A stretch of 64,000 nucleotides of DNA from NCBI RefSeq assembly GCF_004014875.1, contig NZ_CP034929.1:2418001-2482000 (forward strand), given 5' to 3'. A program made the position numbers and the translations under genes. Origin of the DNA: Nocardioides yefusunii. Its GTDB lineage: Bacteria > Actinomycetota > Actinomycetes > Propionibacteriales > Nocardioidaceae. The notes under the pieces were generated by a model. The model saw only the letters and a program-made list of their open reading frames with translations. It did no database searches and was not told where the DNA came from. Of the stretch, positions 16,873 to 24,685 are shown piece after piece (positions within the stretch are counted from its first letter, which is position 1; each line of letters starts with the position of its first letter).

Positions 16873-18560
16873 TGGTCGTCCTCGTCGTCGTTGTTCTGGT
16901 CGTTCCCACCGCGGGCGTCGGCAGCGGCACGCTCGTCCATCGCGAAGATGTCGTCGGCGTCGATGTCGCCGTCGGAGTCGAGGCCGAACTCGCCGATGAA
17001 GCGTGCCACCGGGTCCTCGTCCTCGTGGCGCGGTCCGCGCACCGACTTCGCACCCGCGAAGGGGTCGATGTCGAGACCGGAGTCGAGGTCGCCGTCGGTG
17101 ACCGCGGCGGCCTGCATGGCGCGCAGCATCGACGGGGAGATCTCGGGGGCGTCGGGGATGGCGTTGGGGTCCTTGGCCGGGGCAGCCTCGCGGCCCTCGG
17201 GGCGGATCATCGCGCGGGCCTCGCCGATGGTGACCACCGAACCCGTCACCAGGACGCCGCCGGCGCCCATCGCGTCGCCGTAGGCCTGACCAGCCTCGGC
17301 CAGCGCCGCGGCGTAGTCGATCGCGGAGGCGAGGTCGGGGAGCACCGTGACGCGGGACTCGCCGAAGATCTCCTTGGCGACCTCGCCCAGGTCCTCGGCC
17401 TTCATCGACCGCGGGGTGGAGTTCTGGGTGACGACGAGGTGGGCCATGTGCGGCTCGAACGCGGCGAGCACGCCCTCGTAGTCCTTGTCGCCCATGACGC
17501 CGATGACGCCGATGAGCGGGTCGAAGCCGAAGGCGTCCTCGATCGCGGCGGCCGAGGCCTCGGCGCCGTGCGGGTTGTGGGCGGCGTCGAGGACGATCGA
17601 CGGCGAGCGACGCACGACCTCGAGACGACCCGGCGAGGTGACGCGGCCGAAGGCCTCACGGATGATCTCGTCGGAGAGGTCGTGCTCACCGAGCAGCGCC
17701 TCGACGGCGGCCAGCGCGACCGCGGCGTTCTGTGCCTGGTGGGCACCGTGGAGCGGGATGAAGACGTCCTCGTAGCGGCCACGCAGGCCCTGCAGGGTGA
17801 CGACCTGGCCACCGACGGCGGCGACCCGGTTCACGACGCCGAACTCCATGCCCTCGCGGGCGATGGTGGCGCCGACCTCGGCGGCGCGCGCGATCAGCAC
17901 CTCCGCGGCCTCGGGGGTCTGCTGGGCCAGGATGACCTGGGCACCGGGCTTGATGATGCCGGCCTTCTCGGTGGCGATCGCGGCGATGGTGTCGCCCAGG
18001 TACTGGGCGTGGTCGAGGGCGATCGGCAGCACGACGGCAACCTGGGCATCGATCACGTTGGTGGCGTCCCAGCCTCCGCCCATGCCGACCTCGACGACGG
18101 CGACGTCGATCGGGGCGTCGGCGAACGCGGCGTAGGCCATGCCCACGACGGTCTCGAAGAAGGAGAGCGGGTGCTCCTGGGTGGAGTCCACCAGGTGCGT
18201 GAAGGGTGCGATGTCGTTGAAGGCGTCCACGAAGGCCTCGTCGGAGAGCGGCTCACCGTCGATCGAGATCCGCTCGCTCATCTTCTCGACGTGAGGGCTG
18301 GTGAAGCGGCCGGTGCGCAGCTCGAGGGTCCGCAGGATCGTGTCGATCATCCGCGAGGTCGAGGTCTTGCCGTTGGTGCCCGTCAGGTGCACCGACTGGT
18401 AGGCCTTCTGCGGGTCGCCGAGGAGCTCGACGAACGCCTGGATGCGGTCGAGCGAGGGCTCGAGACGGGTCTCGGGCCAACGCGACAGCAGGGCGTCCTC
18501 GACCTCCGCGAAGGTCTGGGCGTAGCGGGGGCCGTCGAAGGATCCAGAAGAGGTGCTCAT
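16869..18560 (-). CDS. folC: Folylpolyglutamate synthase / dihydrofolate synthase with acidic C-terminal extension
   Basis: A 563-residue Mur-ligase-type enzyme that adds glutamate to (dihydro)folates. The ATP-binding loop is HLTGTNGKTSTS (K65), followed by RFTSPHVEKMSERI, VGMGGGWDATNVI and the ligase C-terminal domain with SIVLDAAHNPHG. The catalytic part ends near residue 455. About 110 further residues form a Pro/Ala linker and an acidic tail ending in runs of Asp and Asn, absent from ordinary FolC of about 430-480 residues. ATG 18560 has TAGACT 8 nt upstream, suggesting a leaderless start. valS, normally upstream on the same strand, is here inverted and 3.4 kb away. Confidence 0.95.
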   Translation of the reverse strand: MSTSSGSFDGPRYAQTFAEVEDALLSRWPETRLEPSLDRIQAFVELLGDPQKAYQSVHLTGTNGKTSTSRMIDTILRTLELRTGRFTSPHVEKMSERISIDGEPLSDEAFVDAFNDIAPFTHLVDSTQEHPLSFFETVVGMAYAAFADAPIDVAVVEVGMGGGWDATNVIDAQVAVVLPIALDHAQYLGDTIAAIATEKAGIIKPGAQVILAQQTPEAAEVLIARAAEVGATIAREGMEFGVVNRVAAVGGQVVTLQGLRGRYEDVFIPLHGAHQAQNAAVALAAVEALLGEHDLSDEIIREAFGRVTSPGRLEVVRRSPSIVLDAAHNPHGAEASAAAIEDAFGFDPLIGVIGVMGDKDYEGVLAAFEPHMAHLVVTQNSTPRSMKAEDLGEVAKEIFGESRVTVLPDLASAIDYAAALAEAGQAYGDAMGAGGVLVTGSVVTIGEARAMIRPEGREAAPAKDPNAIPDAPEISPSMLRAMQAAAVTDGDLDSGLDIDPFAGAKSVRGPRHEDEDPVARFIGEFGLDSDGDIDADDIFAMDERAAADARGGNDQNNDDEDDQ

Positions 18561-18568
18561 CGCCCCCG

Positions 18569-18574
18569 AGTCTA
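18569..18574 (-). promoter_or_regulatory. -10 hexamer for leaderless folC
   Basis: TAGACT followed by an 8-nt G-rich spacer and the folC ATG. The GGGGG in the spacer is too close to the ATG to be an effective ribosome binding site. Confidence 0.45.
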
Positions 18575-18732
18575 GGCGGTGGCGTCGAGCGGCCCCACTC
18601 CGCGCGACCGGCCGCATACCCCATCTGAGGGACCGCACTCCGATCCCTCCGTGCGGCGGCGTGGTTCGGGGCACACTCGCTGCGACGTGCCGAGCCACGG
18701 GGGCTCAGCACCACGAGGGGAGCCCGCCCACC

Positions 18733-19659
18733 ATGACCTCGCACCTCCGCACGCGTACCGCAGCCCTGACAGCTGTCCTGCCCACCGCCCTGGCCGGCGC
18801 CACCGCCTCAGCAGTGCTCATGGCCCCTTCTGCGACGGCCGCCGTCAAGGGCACCGCCACCGTGAGCGCGTCGTACGCGTGCACGATCCCGCTGCTGAAC
18901 CAGAAGTTCGACCTCCCGGTCGACTTCACCGTCACCGCGTCCGGATCAGGCAGCACGACGACACTGACCGCGTCCGGCGGCCGTCCCACGCTGCCCCTGG
19001 ACAGCGCGCTGAACATCACCAAGGTGACCTCCACCCTCACGGCGTCGGTCAACGGGACGTCGACCACACTGACCGGGTACGTGGCGTCGCTGACCGCCAC
19101 CCCGAACGTGCCCATCGACCTGCCGTCCCTCACCGGCAGCGCCACCGCTCCCGGCCCCACGTTGACCTTCACGCCCGGCGCCTTCTCCATGGCGTTGACC
19201 GCCTACGGATTCCCCGCGACGGTGTCGTGCACCCCGAAGACCACACCGACGACGGTGACGATCGGCACCACGTCGACCCCGACGCCGACCCCGAAGCCGA
19301 CCCTGACTCCGCAGCCGAAGCCGAAGGTCACGCCGGTCCGTCTGGCCGTGAAGCCGAAGGCCGCCAAGGTCGCGCGCGCCGTCGTCGCGAAGAAGGGCGC
19401 GAAGGCGCGCCTCACCGTCACCCTGCGCAAGGGCGCGAAGCACACGGTCGCTCCGGCCGGCACGGTCGTGGTGCGGGTGGACGGGAAGAAGGTGCGCACG
19501 GTGACCACCCGCAAGGCCCGCTCGTTCACGGTCCAACTGCCGAAGTCGTTGAAGAAGGGCAAGCACCGCGTCGCGGTCACCTTCACCCCCACCGCGGGCG
19601 CACGCGCAAAGGGTGTGGGCACCGGGACCGCGAACGCCACCGTGCACGTCACCCGCTGA
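18733..19659 (+). CDS. Secreted protein: DUF6801-like domain plus Lys-rich Ig-like domain
   Basis: A 308-residue exported protein. A signal peptide (about 1-36; RTRTAALTAVLPTALAGATA, cleavage after ATAA) precedes a beta-rich domain (about 38-170) beginning SYACTIPLLNQKFDLPVDFT and closing with ATVSCTPKT; two cysteines likely form a disulfide. This resembles the actinobacterial DUF6801 pattern. A Thr/Pro/Lys linker (PTPTPKPTLTPQPKPK) leads to a C-terminal Ig-like domain (about 205-308) rich in Lys and Arg, similar in style to the C-termini of the two proteins at the right edge of the window. No LPXTG or anchor is seen. ATG 18733 has GAGGGG about 12 nt upstream. Confidence 0.75.
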   Translation: MTSHLRTRTAALTAVLPTALAGATASAVLMAPSATAAVKGTATVSASYACTIPLLNQKFDLPVDFTVTASGSGSTTTLTASGGRPTLPLDSALNITKVTSTLTASVNGTSTTLTGYVASLTATPNVPIDLPSLTGSATAPGPTLTFTPGAFSMALTAYGFPATVSCTPKTTPTTVTIGTTSTPTPTPKPTLTPQPKPKVTPVRLAVKPKAAKVARAVVAKKGAKARLTVTLRKGAKHTVAPAGTVVVRVDGKKVRTVTTRKARSFTVQLPKSLKKGKHRVAVTFTPTAGARAKGVGTGTANATVHVTR

Positions 19660-19675
19660 GCGGCGCGTCGCCCTC

Positions 19676-19719
19676 CGACGGCACGACGCGAAATATATGA
19701 TCCGCGCGTCGTGCCGTCG
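19676..19719. promoter_or_regulatory. 15-bp inverted repeat bracketing a -10 hexamer (operator candidate)
   Basis: CGACGGCACGACGCG is exactly mirrored 14 nt later. The spacer is the only AT-rich stretch locally (AAATATATGATC) and contains TATGAT at 19696-19701, a good -10 hexamer for the reductase gene starting at GTG 19750. Alternatively it is a terminator for the preceding Ig-like gene, but a 14-nt AT-rich loop without a T tract is unusual for that. Confidence 0.6.
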
Positions 19720-19749
19720 CCGTGACAGCACCCGTCGTCAGGAGCAGCA

Positions 19750-20550
19750 GTGCACATCGGTGTGGTCATGGGAACGGGGCACGGCAGTGACGGCGCGACC
19801 GGACGTCTGGTGAACGAACTCCTCGACCGGGTGCGAGGCATCGTCCCCGACGTCGAGGTCAGCACCGTCGACACCGACTCGCTCGACCTCGGCCCGTCGT
19901 GCGCCGCCTGTCTGGGCTGCATGACCGCGGGCGAGCAGAGCTGCCCCAACTTCTCCTCCGCGGCCCGCGCCGCACGACTGATGGAGGAGGCCGACCTCGT
20001 CGTCTTCGCCACACCCGTGCACTCCTTCCACGTCTCGGCGACGATGAAGCGGTTCGTGGACCACTTCGCCTACCTGATCCACCGCCCCGCCCACGTCGGG
20101 AAGCCGTGTGTGCAGATCTCCACCGCCGCCGGGGCCGGCCACGACCAGGCGCTCGGGTACCTGAAGTCCGCCACCCGACGCTGGGGCTTCCACACCGTCG
20201 GTCAGCTCGGAGTCAACGGCCCCGGTCTGAAGAAGGCGCCCTACCGGGCCAAGGTCGACGCGGCCCTCGACGAGCTCGCCGCCAGCGTCGTGGACCAGGC
20301 TCGTAACCCGGTCGAGCCGGCCCCCACCGCGGCGGACCTGATCGGCTTCCGGGTCGCGCGGCTGCTGGTGGAGAGCGGACGCGACGAAGGCCCCGTCGAC
20401 GCCGCCTACTGGGACGAGCGCGGCTGGTTCGACGCCGACTGGTTCACCGACCGCAAGCTGCCGTGGTTCGCGAACCGGCTCGCCGCCACGGTGGAGAAGA
20501 AGATCCGCAAGGGCATCGCCGAGGGCTCGGCCAACCCGTACCAGGGCTGA
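19750..20550 (+). CDS. Flavodoxin-fold NAD(P)H-dependent oxidoreductase
   Basis: A 266-residue protein of the NADPH-dependent FMN reductase (NAD(P)H dehydrogenase) superfamily. HIGVVMGTGHGSDGATGRLV forms the first strand and phosphate loop for FMN. PSCAACLGCMTAGEQSCP carries three cysteines typical of the iron-sulfur flavoprotein-like subgroup. EADLVVFATPVHSFHVSATM matches the conserved dimer/FMN loop, and FVDHFAYLIHRP follows. The C-terminal 80 residues are an extension of unknown role. The GTG start has AGGAG about 7 nt upstream. The inverted repeat just upstream suggests a dedicated repressor. Confidence 0.85.
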   Translation: MHIGVVMGTGHGSDGATGRLVNELLDRVRGIVPDVEVSTVDTDSLDLGPSCAACLGCMTAGEQSCPNFSSAARAARLMEEADLVVFATPVHSFHVSATMKRFVDHFAYLIHRPAHVGKPCVQISTAAGAGHDQALGYLKSATRRWGFHTVGQLGVNGPGLKKAPYRAKVDAALDELAASVVDQARNPVEPAPTAADLIGFRVARLLVESGRDEGPVDAAYWDERGWFDADWFTDRKLPWFANRLAATVEKKIRKGIAEGSANPYQG

Positions 20551-20635
20551 CCCCGCCCCGTGACGTGTCACACCTGCACCATGCGTCACTTGGGGGATAA
20601 CGGCCACGCGTCACTTCCCCGCGGCTAGCATCGAG

Positions 20636-20659
20636 TCCCCCGGGAGGCCTCCCGGGGGA
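20636..20659. repeat. 24-bp perfect palindrome in the 5' leader of the next gene
   Basis: TCCCCCGGGAGG followed directly by its reverse complement. A TAGCAT hexamer at 20626-20631 would place the transcription start at the left edge of the palindrome. The mRNA for the 413-aa protein would then begin with a hairpin, 24 nt before its start codon. It could be a dyad operator or a leader stabiliser. Confidence 0.6.
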
Positions 20660-20683
20660 AGCGCCGCCACCAGGGAGTGCAGC

Positions 20684-21925
20684 ATGAGCGAGCCCGCCTT
20701 CGGAACCGTGTCCCCCAGCGCCCCCGCGGGCGAGAACTGGGTGACCTCCCTGTGGCAGGAGATGTTCACCGCCGACACCACCTCGATGCTCGACGGCACC
20801 GTCAGCGTCACCAACATCGAGCAGCCGGCGCTGTGGCAGTTCGTGCGCCAGATCGCACTGGAGAGTGGGTTGACGACGCCCGACGCCCTGCGCGTCGTCG
20901 GCAACGCCCACGTGACGACGCACGAGGAGCCCTACATCCTCGACATCGGCGTCCCGATGCTGCTCGCCCTCGACCAGGGCGACCTGGCCGAGGTCGTCAC
21001 CCGGGTCATGACCGAGCGCGACCACGGCGCACGGCCCGCCGCCGAGGAACCGTCGGGCAAGTCCCGCGGCGGCCTCTTCTCGCGACTGCGCGGTGGCACC
21101 CAGGACGAACCGGCCCGCGCCACCCGCCCCTCGGGCACCCAGAAGCTCGAGTCGGCCATCCACGAGGCCACCCAGTGGTGGATCGACGAGTTCGTCCACC
21201 CCGACCTCACCGACAACCTCGTCCCGCGCCCGGTCTACCTCGGTCTGGCCGAACTGCTCGCCGAGCGCGGCATGGAGATCGCCGACGCGGCCGAGCTCGA
21301 GGCCCGTCCCGACATCCCCGGCAACCCCGCCGCCAGCGACCCCGCACTGTTCCTGCTCTCCGACGCCGACGCGCTCTTCGAGAACGTCGCCGACGCGGGT
21401 CTCCCGCCCGGCACCGGCGAGTTGGAGTGGGAGGACGCGATGGCACGCTGGACCAACCGTCGTTCGCGCGCGTCCTCCATCATCCTGTTCCGTTCCGCCT
21501 CCCCCACCGTCTCGACGCTGTGGGAACTCCTCGACCTCGTGGAGCAGGGTCACCTGCGCTCGCGGGTGGCCAACGCCCTGCGTTCGGACGCCGTCACCGT
21601 CGAGGACTGCGTGTTCCTCCTCACCGGCGTCCTGTGCGACGCCCTGGCCGACGTCGGCGCCGGCATGCTGACCTGCTCCTGGGGCGGCGTGATGGACCTG
21701 GTCAGCGAGACCGAAGGCCCCCTGGACCTCGCCGGTGTGGCCCGTCAGGTGGTTCTCGACCCCACCGTCGTGCCGTTCCTGCGCGACATCCTGCGGGAGT
21801 ACCAGGTGGCCCCCACCTGGTCCCCCACCGACGACGGAACCGGCGACGACCGTGCCCTCAAGGCCTTCCTCGCCGCGCCCGGCGAACGGCAGGCCCCCGG
21901 AACTGGTTTCCTCACCCGACTCTGA
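20684..21925 (+). CDS. Unrecognised 413-aa cytoplasmic protein
   Basis: I do not recognise the family. The ATG has AGGGAG about 8 nt upstream. There is no signal peptide or membrane span. The N-terminal 120 residues are mixed alpha/beta (VTSLWQEMFTADTTSMLDGT). A basic linker (KSRGGLFSRLRGG, about 124-137) separates them from a mainly helical acidic region with TQKLESAIHEATQWWIDEFV, VYLGLAELLAERGMEIADAA and a Cys pair region around VEDCVFLLTGVLCDALADV. It ends 19 bp before valS on the same strand, but valS has its own promoter hexamer in that gap. Whether it belongs with ValRS functionally is unknown. Confidence 0.75.
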   Translation: MSEPAFGTVSPSAPAGENWVTSLWQEMFTADTTSMLDGTVSVTNIEQPALWQFVRQIALESGLTTPDALRVVGNAHVTTHEEPYILDIGVPMLLALDQGDLAEVVTRVMTERDHGARPAAEEPSGKSRGGLFSRLRGGTQDEPARATRPSGTQKLESAIHEATQWWIDEFVHPDLTDNLVPRPVYLGLAELLAERGMEIADAAELEARPDIPGNPAASDPALFLLSDADALFENVADAGLPPGTGELEWEDAMARWTNRRSRASSIILFRSASPTVSTLWELLDLVEQGHLRSRVANALRSDAVTVEDCVFLLTGVLCDALADVGAGMLTCSWGGVMDLVSETEGPLDLAGVARQVVLDPTVVPFLRDILREYQVAPTWSPTDDGTGDDRALKAFLAAPGERQAPGTGFLTRL

Positions 21926-21931
21926 GCCTCA

Positions 21932-21937
21932 TACACT
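21932..21937 (+). promoter_or_regulatory. -10 hexamer for leaderless valS
   Basis: TACACT, a 7-nt spacer and then the valS ATG. Part of the short gap after the preceding stop codon. No T-box-like leader precedes valS. Confidence 0.5.
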
Positions 21938-21944
21938 GCAGGGC

Positions 21945-24572
21945 ATGACTGAGAACTCAAGCCCCGAGGTGACCACGCCGACGTCCGCACCGCGCGCCGT
22001 CGTCGTACCGGAGAAGCCGGCACTGGAGGGACTCGAGGCCAAGTGGGCCGAGCGTTGGAAGGCCGACGACACCTACGCCTTCGACCGCACCCAGCCGCGC
22101 GAGAACGTCTACTCGATCGACACCCCGCCGCCGACCGTCTCCGGTTCGCTGCACGTGGGCCACGTCTTCTCGTACACCCACACCGACCTCATCGCCCGCT
22201 TCCAGCGCATGCGCGGCAAGACCGTCTTCTACCCGATGGGTTGGGACGACAACGGTCTGCCGACCGAGCGTCGCGTGCAGAACTACTTCGGTGTGCGCTG
22301 CGACCCCTCGCTGCCCTACGACGCCGACTTCACCCCTCCGGCCAAGCCGGACCCGAAGAAGCAGATCCCGATCAGCCGCCCGAACTTCATCGAGCTCTGC
22401 GACCAGCTGGTCGCCGAGGACGAGAAGGTCTTCGAGTCGCTCTGGCGCACGCTGGGTCTCTCGGTCGACTGGAACCAGCAGTACACGACCATCGGCAAGC
22501 GCGCCCAGGCCGTGAGCCAGCGCGCCTTCCTGCGCAACTACGCCCGCGGTGAGGCCTACCTCCAGGAAGCCCCCACCCTGTGGGACGTCACCTTCCAGAC
22601 CGCTGTGGCCCAGGCCGAGCTGGAGGCCCGCGACTACGCCGGCGCCTACCACCGCGTCTCGTTCCACACGCCCGACGGCGGCACCATCGAGATCGAGACC
22701 ACCCGTCCCGAGCTCCTGCCCTCCGCGGTCGCCCTGATCGCCCACCCCGAGGACGAGCGCTACCAGGCTCTCTTCGGCACCACCGTCACGTCGCCGATCT
22801 TCGGCGTCGAGATCCCGGTCGTCGCCCACGCCGGCGCCGAGATGGACAAGGGTGCCGGCATCGCGATGTGCTGCACCTTCGGTGACCTCACCGACGTCAC
22901 CTGGTGGCGCGAGCTCAACCTCCCGGTCCGCACCGTGATCGGCCGCGACGGCCGCTTCCTGCGCGACACCCCGGAGTGGCTCCAGGCCCCGAACGCAGCC
23001 CCCGACGCCTCGGAGTTCTACGAGACCCTGGCCGGCAAGACCACGTTCTCGGCCCGCGAAGCCGTCGTGGCCAAGCTGCGCGAGACCGGCGACCTGATCG
23101 GCGAGCCCAAGCCGACCCAGCGCATGGCGAACTTCTACGAGAAGGGCGACAAGCCCCTCGAGATCGTCTCGACCCGCCAGTGGTACCTCACCAACGGTGG
23201 TCGCAACCCCGAGCTGCGCGAGAAGATGCTCGCCCGTGGCGCCCAGCTGAACTGGCTGCCCGAGCACATGAAGCACCGCTACGACAACTGGGTCGGCGGC
23301 CTGAACGGCGACTGGCTGATCTCGCGCCAGCGCTTCTTCGGCATCCCGTTCCCGGTCTGGTACGCCCTCGACGCCGACGGTGAGCCCAACTACGCGGCCC
23401 CGATCGTCCCGACCGAGGCACAGCTCCCGATCGACCCCTCCACCGACGCCCCCGTGGGCTACGCCGAGGACCAGCGCGGCAAGCCGGGCGGCTTCATCGG
23501 TGACCCCGACGTCATGGACACCTGGGCGACCTCCTCGCTGACCCCGCACATCGCCGGTCAGTGGGAGTCCGACAACGACCTGTTCGAGCGGGTCTTCCCG
23601 ATGGACCTGTGCACCCAGGGCCACGACATCATCCGCACCTGGCTGTTCTCCCGCGTCGTCCGTGCTCACTTCGAGAACGACGCCACCCCGTGGACCCACG
23701 CCATGCTCTCGGGCTGGATCCTCGACCCGGACCGCAAGAAGATGTCGAAGTCGAAGGGCAACGTCGTCGTCCCGACCGAGATCCTCGACAAGTTCGGTGC
23801 CGACGCGGTGCGCTGGCGTGCCTCCCTGGCCCGCCCGGGTCTGGACTCGCCGTTCGACGAGACCCAGATGAAGGTCGGTCGTCGTCTGGCGATGAAGGTC
23901 CTCAACGTCGCCAACTTCGTGCTCGGCAACATCAAGGCCACCGACCCCAACCCGATCGCTGTCTCCCAGCCGGTCGACGTGGCGCTGATGGGCGGCCTGG
24001 CCGACACCATCCGCACCGCCACCGAGGCGTTCGAGGCCTACGACTACACCAGCGCCCTCGAGACCGCGGAGCGCTTCTTCTGGTCCTTCTGCGACGACTA
24101 CGTCGAGCTGGTCAAGGAGCGTGCCTACGAGGAGGACGGTGGCATCCCCACCGAGTCCGCGAAGGCTGCTCTGGCGCTCACCCTCGACACGCTGCTCAAG
24201 CTGCTCGCCCCGTTCCTGCCCTACGCGACCGAAGAGGTGTGGTCGTGGTGGCACGAGGGTTCGGTGCACACCCAGCGCTGGCCCGAGGTCAACGACCTCG
24301 GTTCTGCCGCTGCTGCTGACGGCGCGGTCCTCACCGCCGTCTCCGCCGCTCTCTCGGGCGTGCGTGGCGCGAAGTCGAAGGCCAAGGTCAAGATGCGTCA
24401 CGAGCTGACCCGCGTCGAGATCACCGGCCCCGAGGCCCTGGTCAAGAACGCCGAACTGGCTGCTCCCGACCTGCGCAAGGCAGGCAAGATCACCGGTGAC
24501 CTGATCTTCACCGTCGACGCCGACGCCACCGATCTCACCGTCGAGGCCGAGGTGGCCCCGACCGAGGAGTGA
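21945..24572 (+). CDS. valS: Valyl-tRNA synthetase
   Basis: An 875-residue class Ia synthetase charging tRNA-Val. The HIGH motif is HVGH (70-73) in SGSLHVGHVFSYTHTD. A CP1 editing domain follows, with TTRPELLPSAVALIAHPED. The KMSKS loop is KKMSKSKGN (KMSKS at 599-603). A helical anticodon-binding domain contains LLKLLAPFLPYATEEVW. The C-terminal region is Val/Ala-rich. ATG 21945 begins the expected N-terminus and fits a leaderless start. In most actinobacteria valS lies directly upstream of folC on the same strand; here it is on the opposite strand, which implies a local inversion or insertion event. Confidence 0.98.
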   Translation: MTENSSPEVTTPTSAPRAVVVPEKPALEGLEAKWAERWKADDTYAFDRTQPRENVYSIDTPPPTVSGSLHVGHVFSYTHTDLIARFQRMRGKTVFYPMGWDDNGLPTERRVQNYFGVRCDPSLPYDADFTPPAKPDPKKQIPISRPNFIELCDQLVAEDEKVFESLWRTLGLSVDWNQQYTTIGKRAQAVSQRAFLRNYARGEAYLQEAPTLWDVTFQTAVAQAELEARDYAGAYHRVSFHTPDGGTIEIETTRPELLPSAVALIAHPEDERYQALFGTTVTSPIFGVEIPVVAHAGAEMDKGAGIAMCCTFGDLTDVTWWRELNLPVRTVIGRDGRFLRDTPEWLQAPNAAPDASEFYETLAGKTTFSAREAVVAKLRETGDLIGEPKPTQRMANFYEKGDKPLEIVSTRQWYLTNGGRNPELREKMLARGAQLNWLPEHMKHRYDNWVGGLNGDWLISRQRFFGIPFPVWYALDADGEPNYAAPIVPTEAQLPIDPSTDAPVGYAEDQRGKPGGFIGDPDVMDTWATSSLTPHIAGQWESDNDLFERVFPMDLCTQGHDIIRTWLFSRVVRAHFENDATPWTHAMLSGWILDPDRKKMSKSKGNVVVPTEILDKFGADAVRWRASLARPGLDSPFDETQMKVGRRLAMKVLNVANFVLGNIKATDPNPIAVSQPVDVALMGGLADTIRTATEAFEAYDYTSALETAERFFWSFCDDYVELVKERAYEEDGGIPTESAKAALALTLDTLLKLLAPFLPYATEEVWSWWHEGSVHTQRWPEVNDLGSAAAADGAVLTAVSAALSGVRGAKSKAKVKMRHELTRVEITGPEALVKNAELAAPDLRKAGKITGDLIFTVDADATDLTVEAEVAPTEE

Positions 24573-24630
24573 CGGTCGTGGTGGTGAGCACCTCACGGTG
24601 ACTCACCACCACACCACACACGTCACCACG

Positions 24631-24670
24631 CACAGGAGCCCTCGTCCCGATCGGGACGAGGGCTCCTGTG
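24631..24670. terminator. 40-bp perfect palindromic terminator after valS
   Basis: CACAGGAGCCCTCGTCCCGA is followed immediately by its exact reverse complement, a 20-bp arm on each side. It lies between convergent valS and the membrane-anchored low-complexity protein gene and can serve both. Confidence 0.85.
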
Positions 24671-24685
24671 CATGTGGGGGCCGGA

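Noticed and set aside
20560..20635. Transposon or attachment site near the 24-bp palindrome
   Set aside because: No transposase, no target-site duplication and no matching second copy were seen.
21957..24596. 879-aa open frame antisense to valS
   Set aside because: Shadow frame; ValRS motifs prove the opposite strand.
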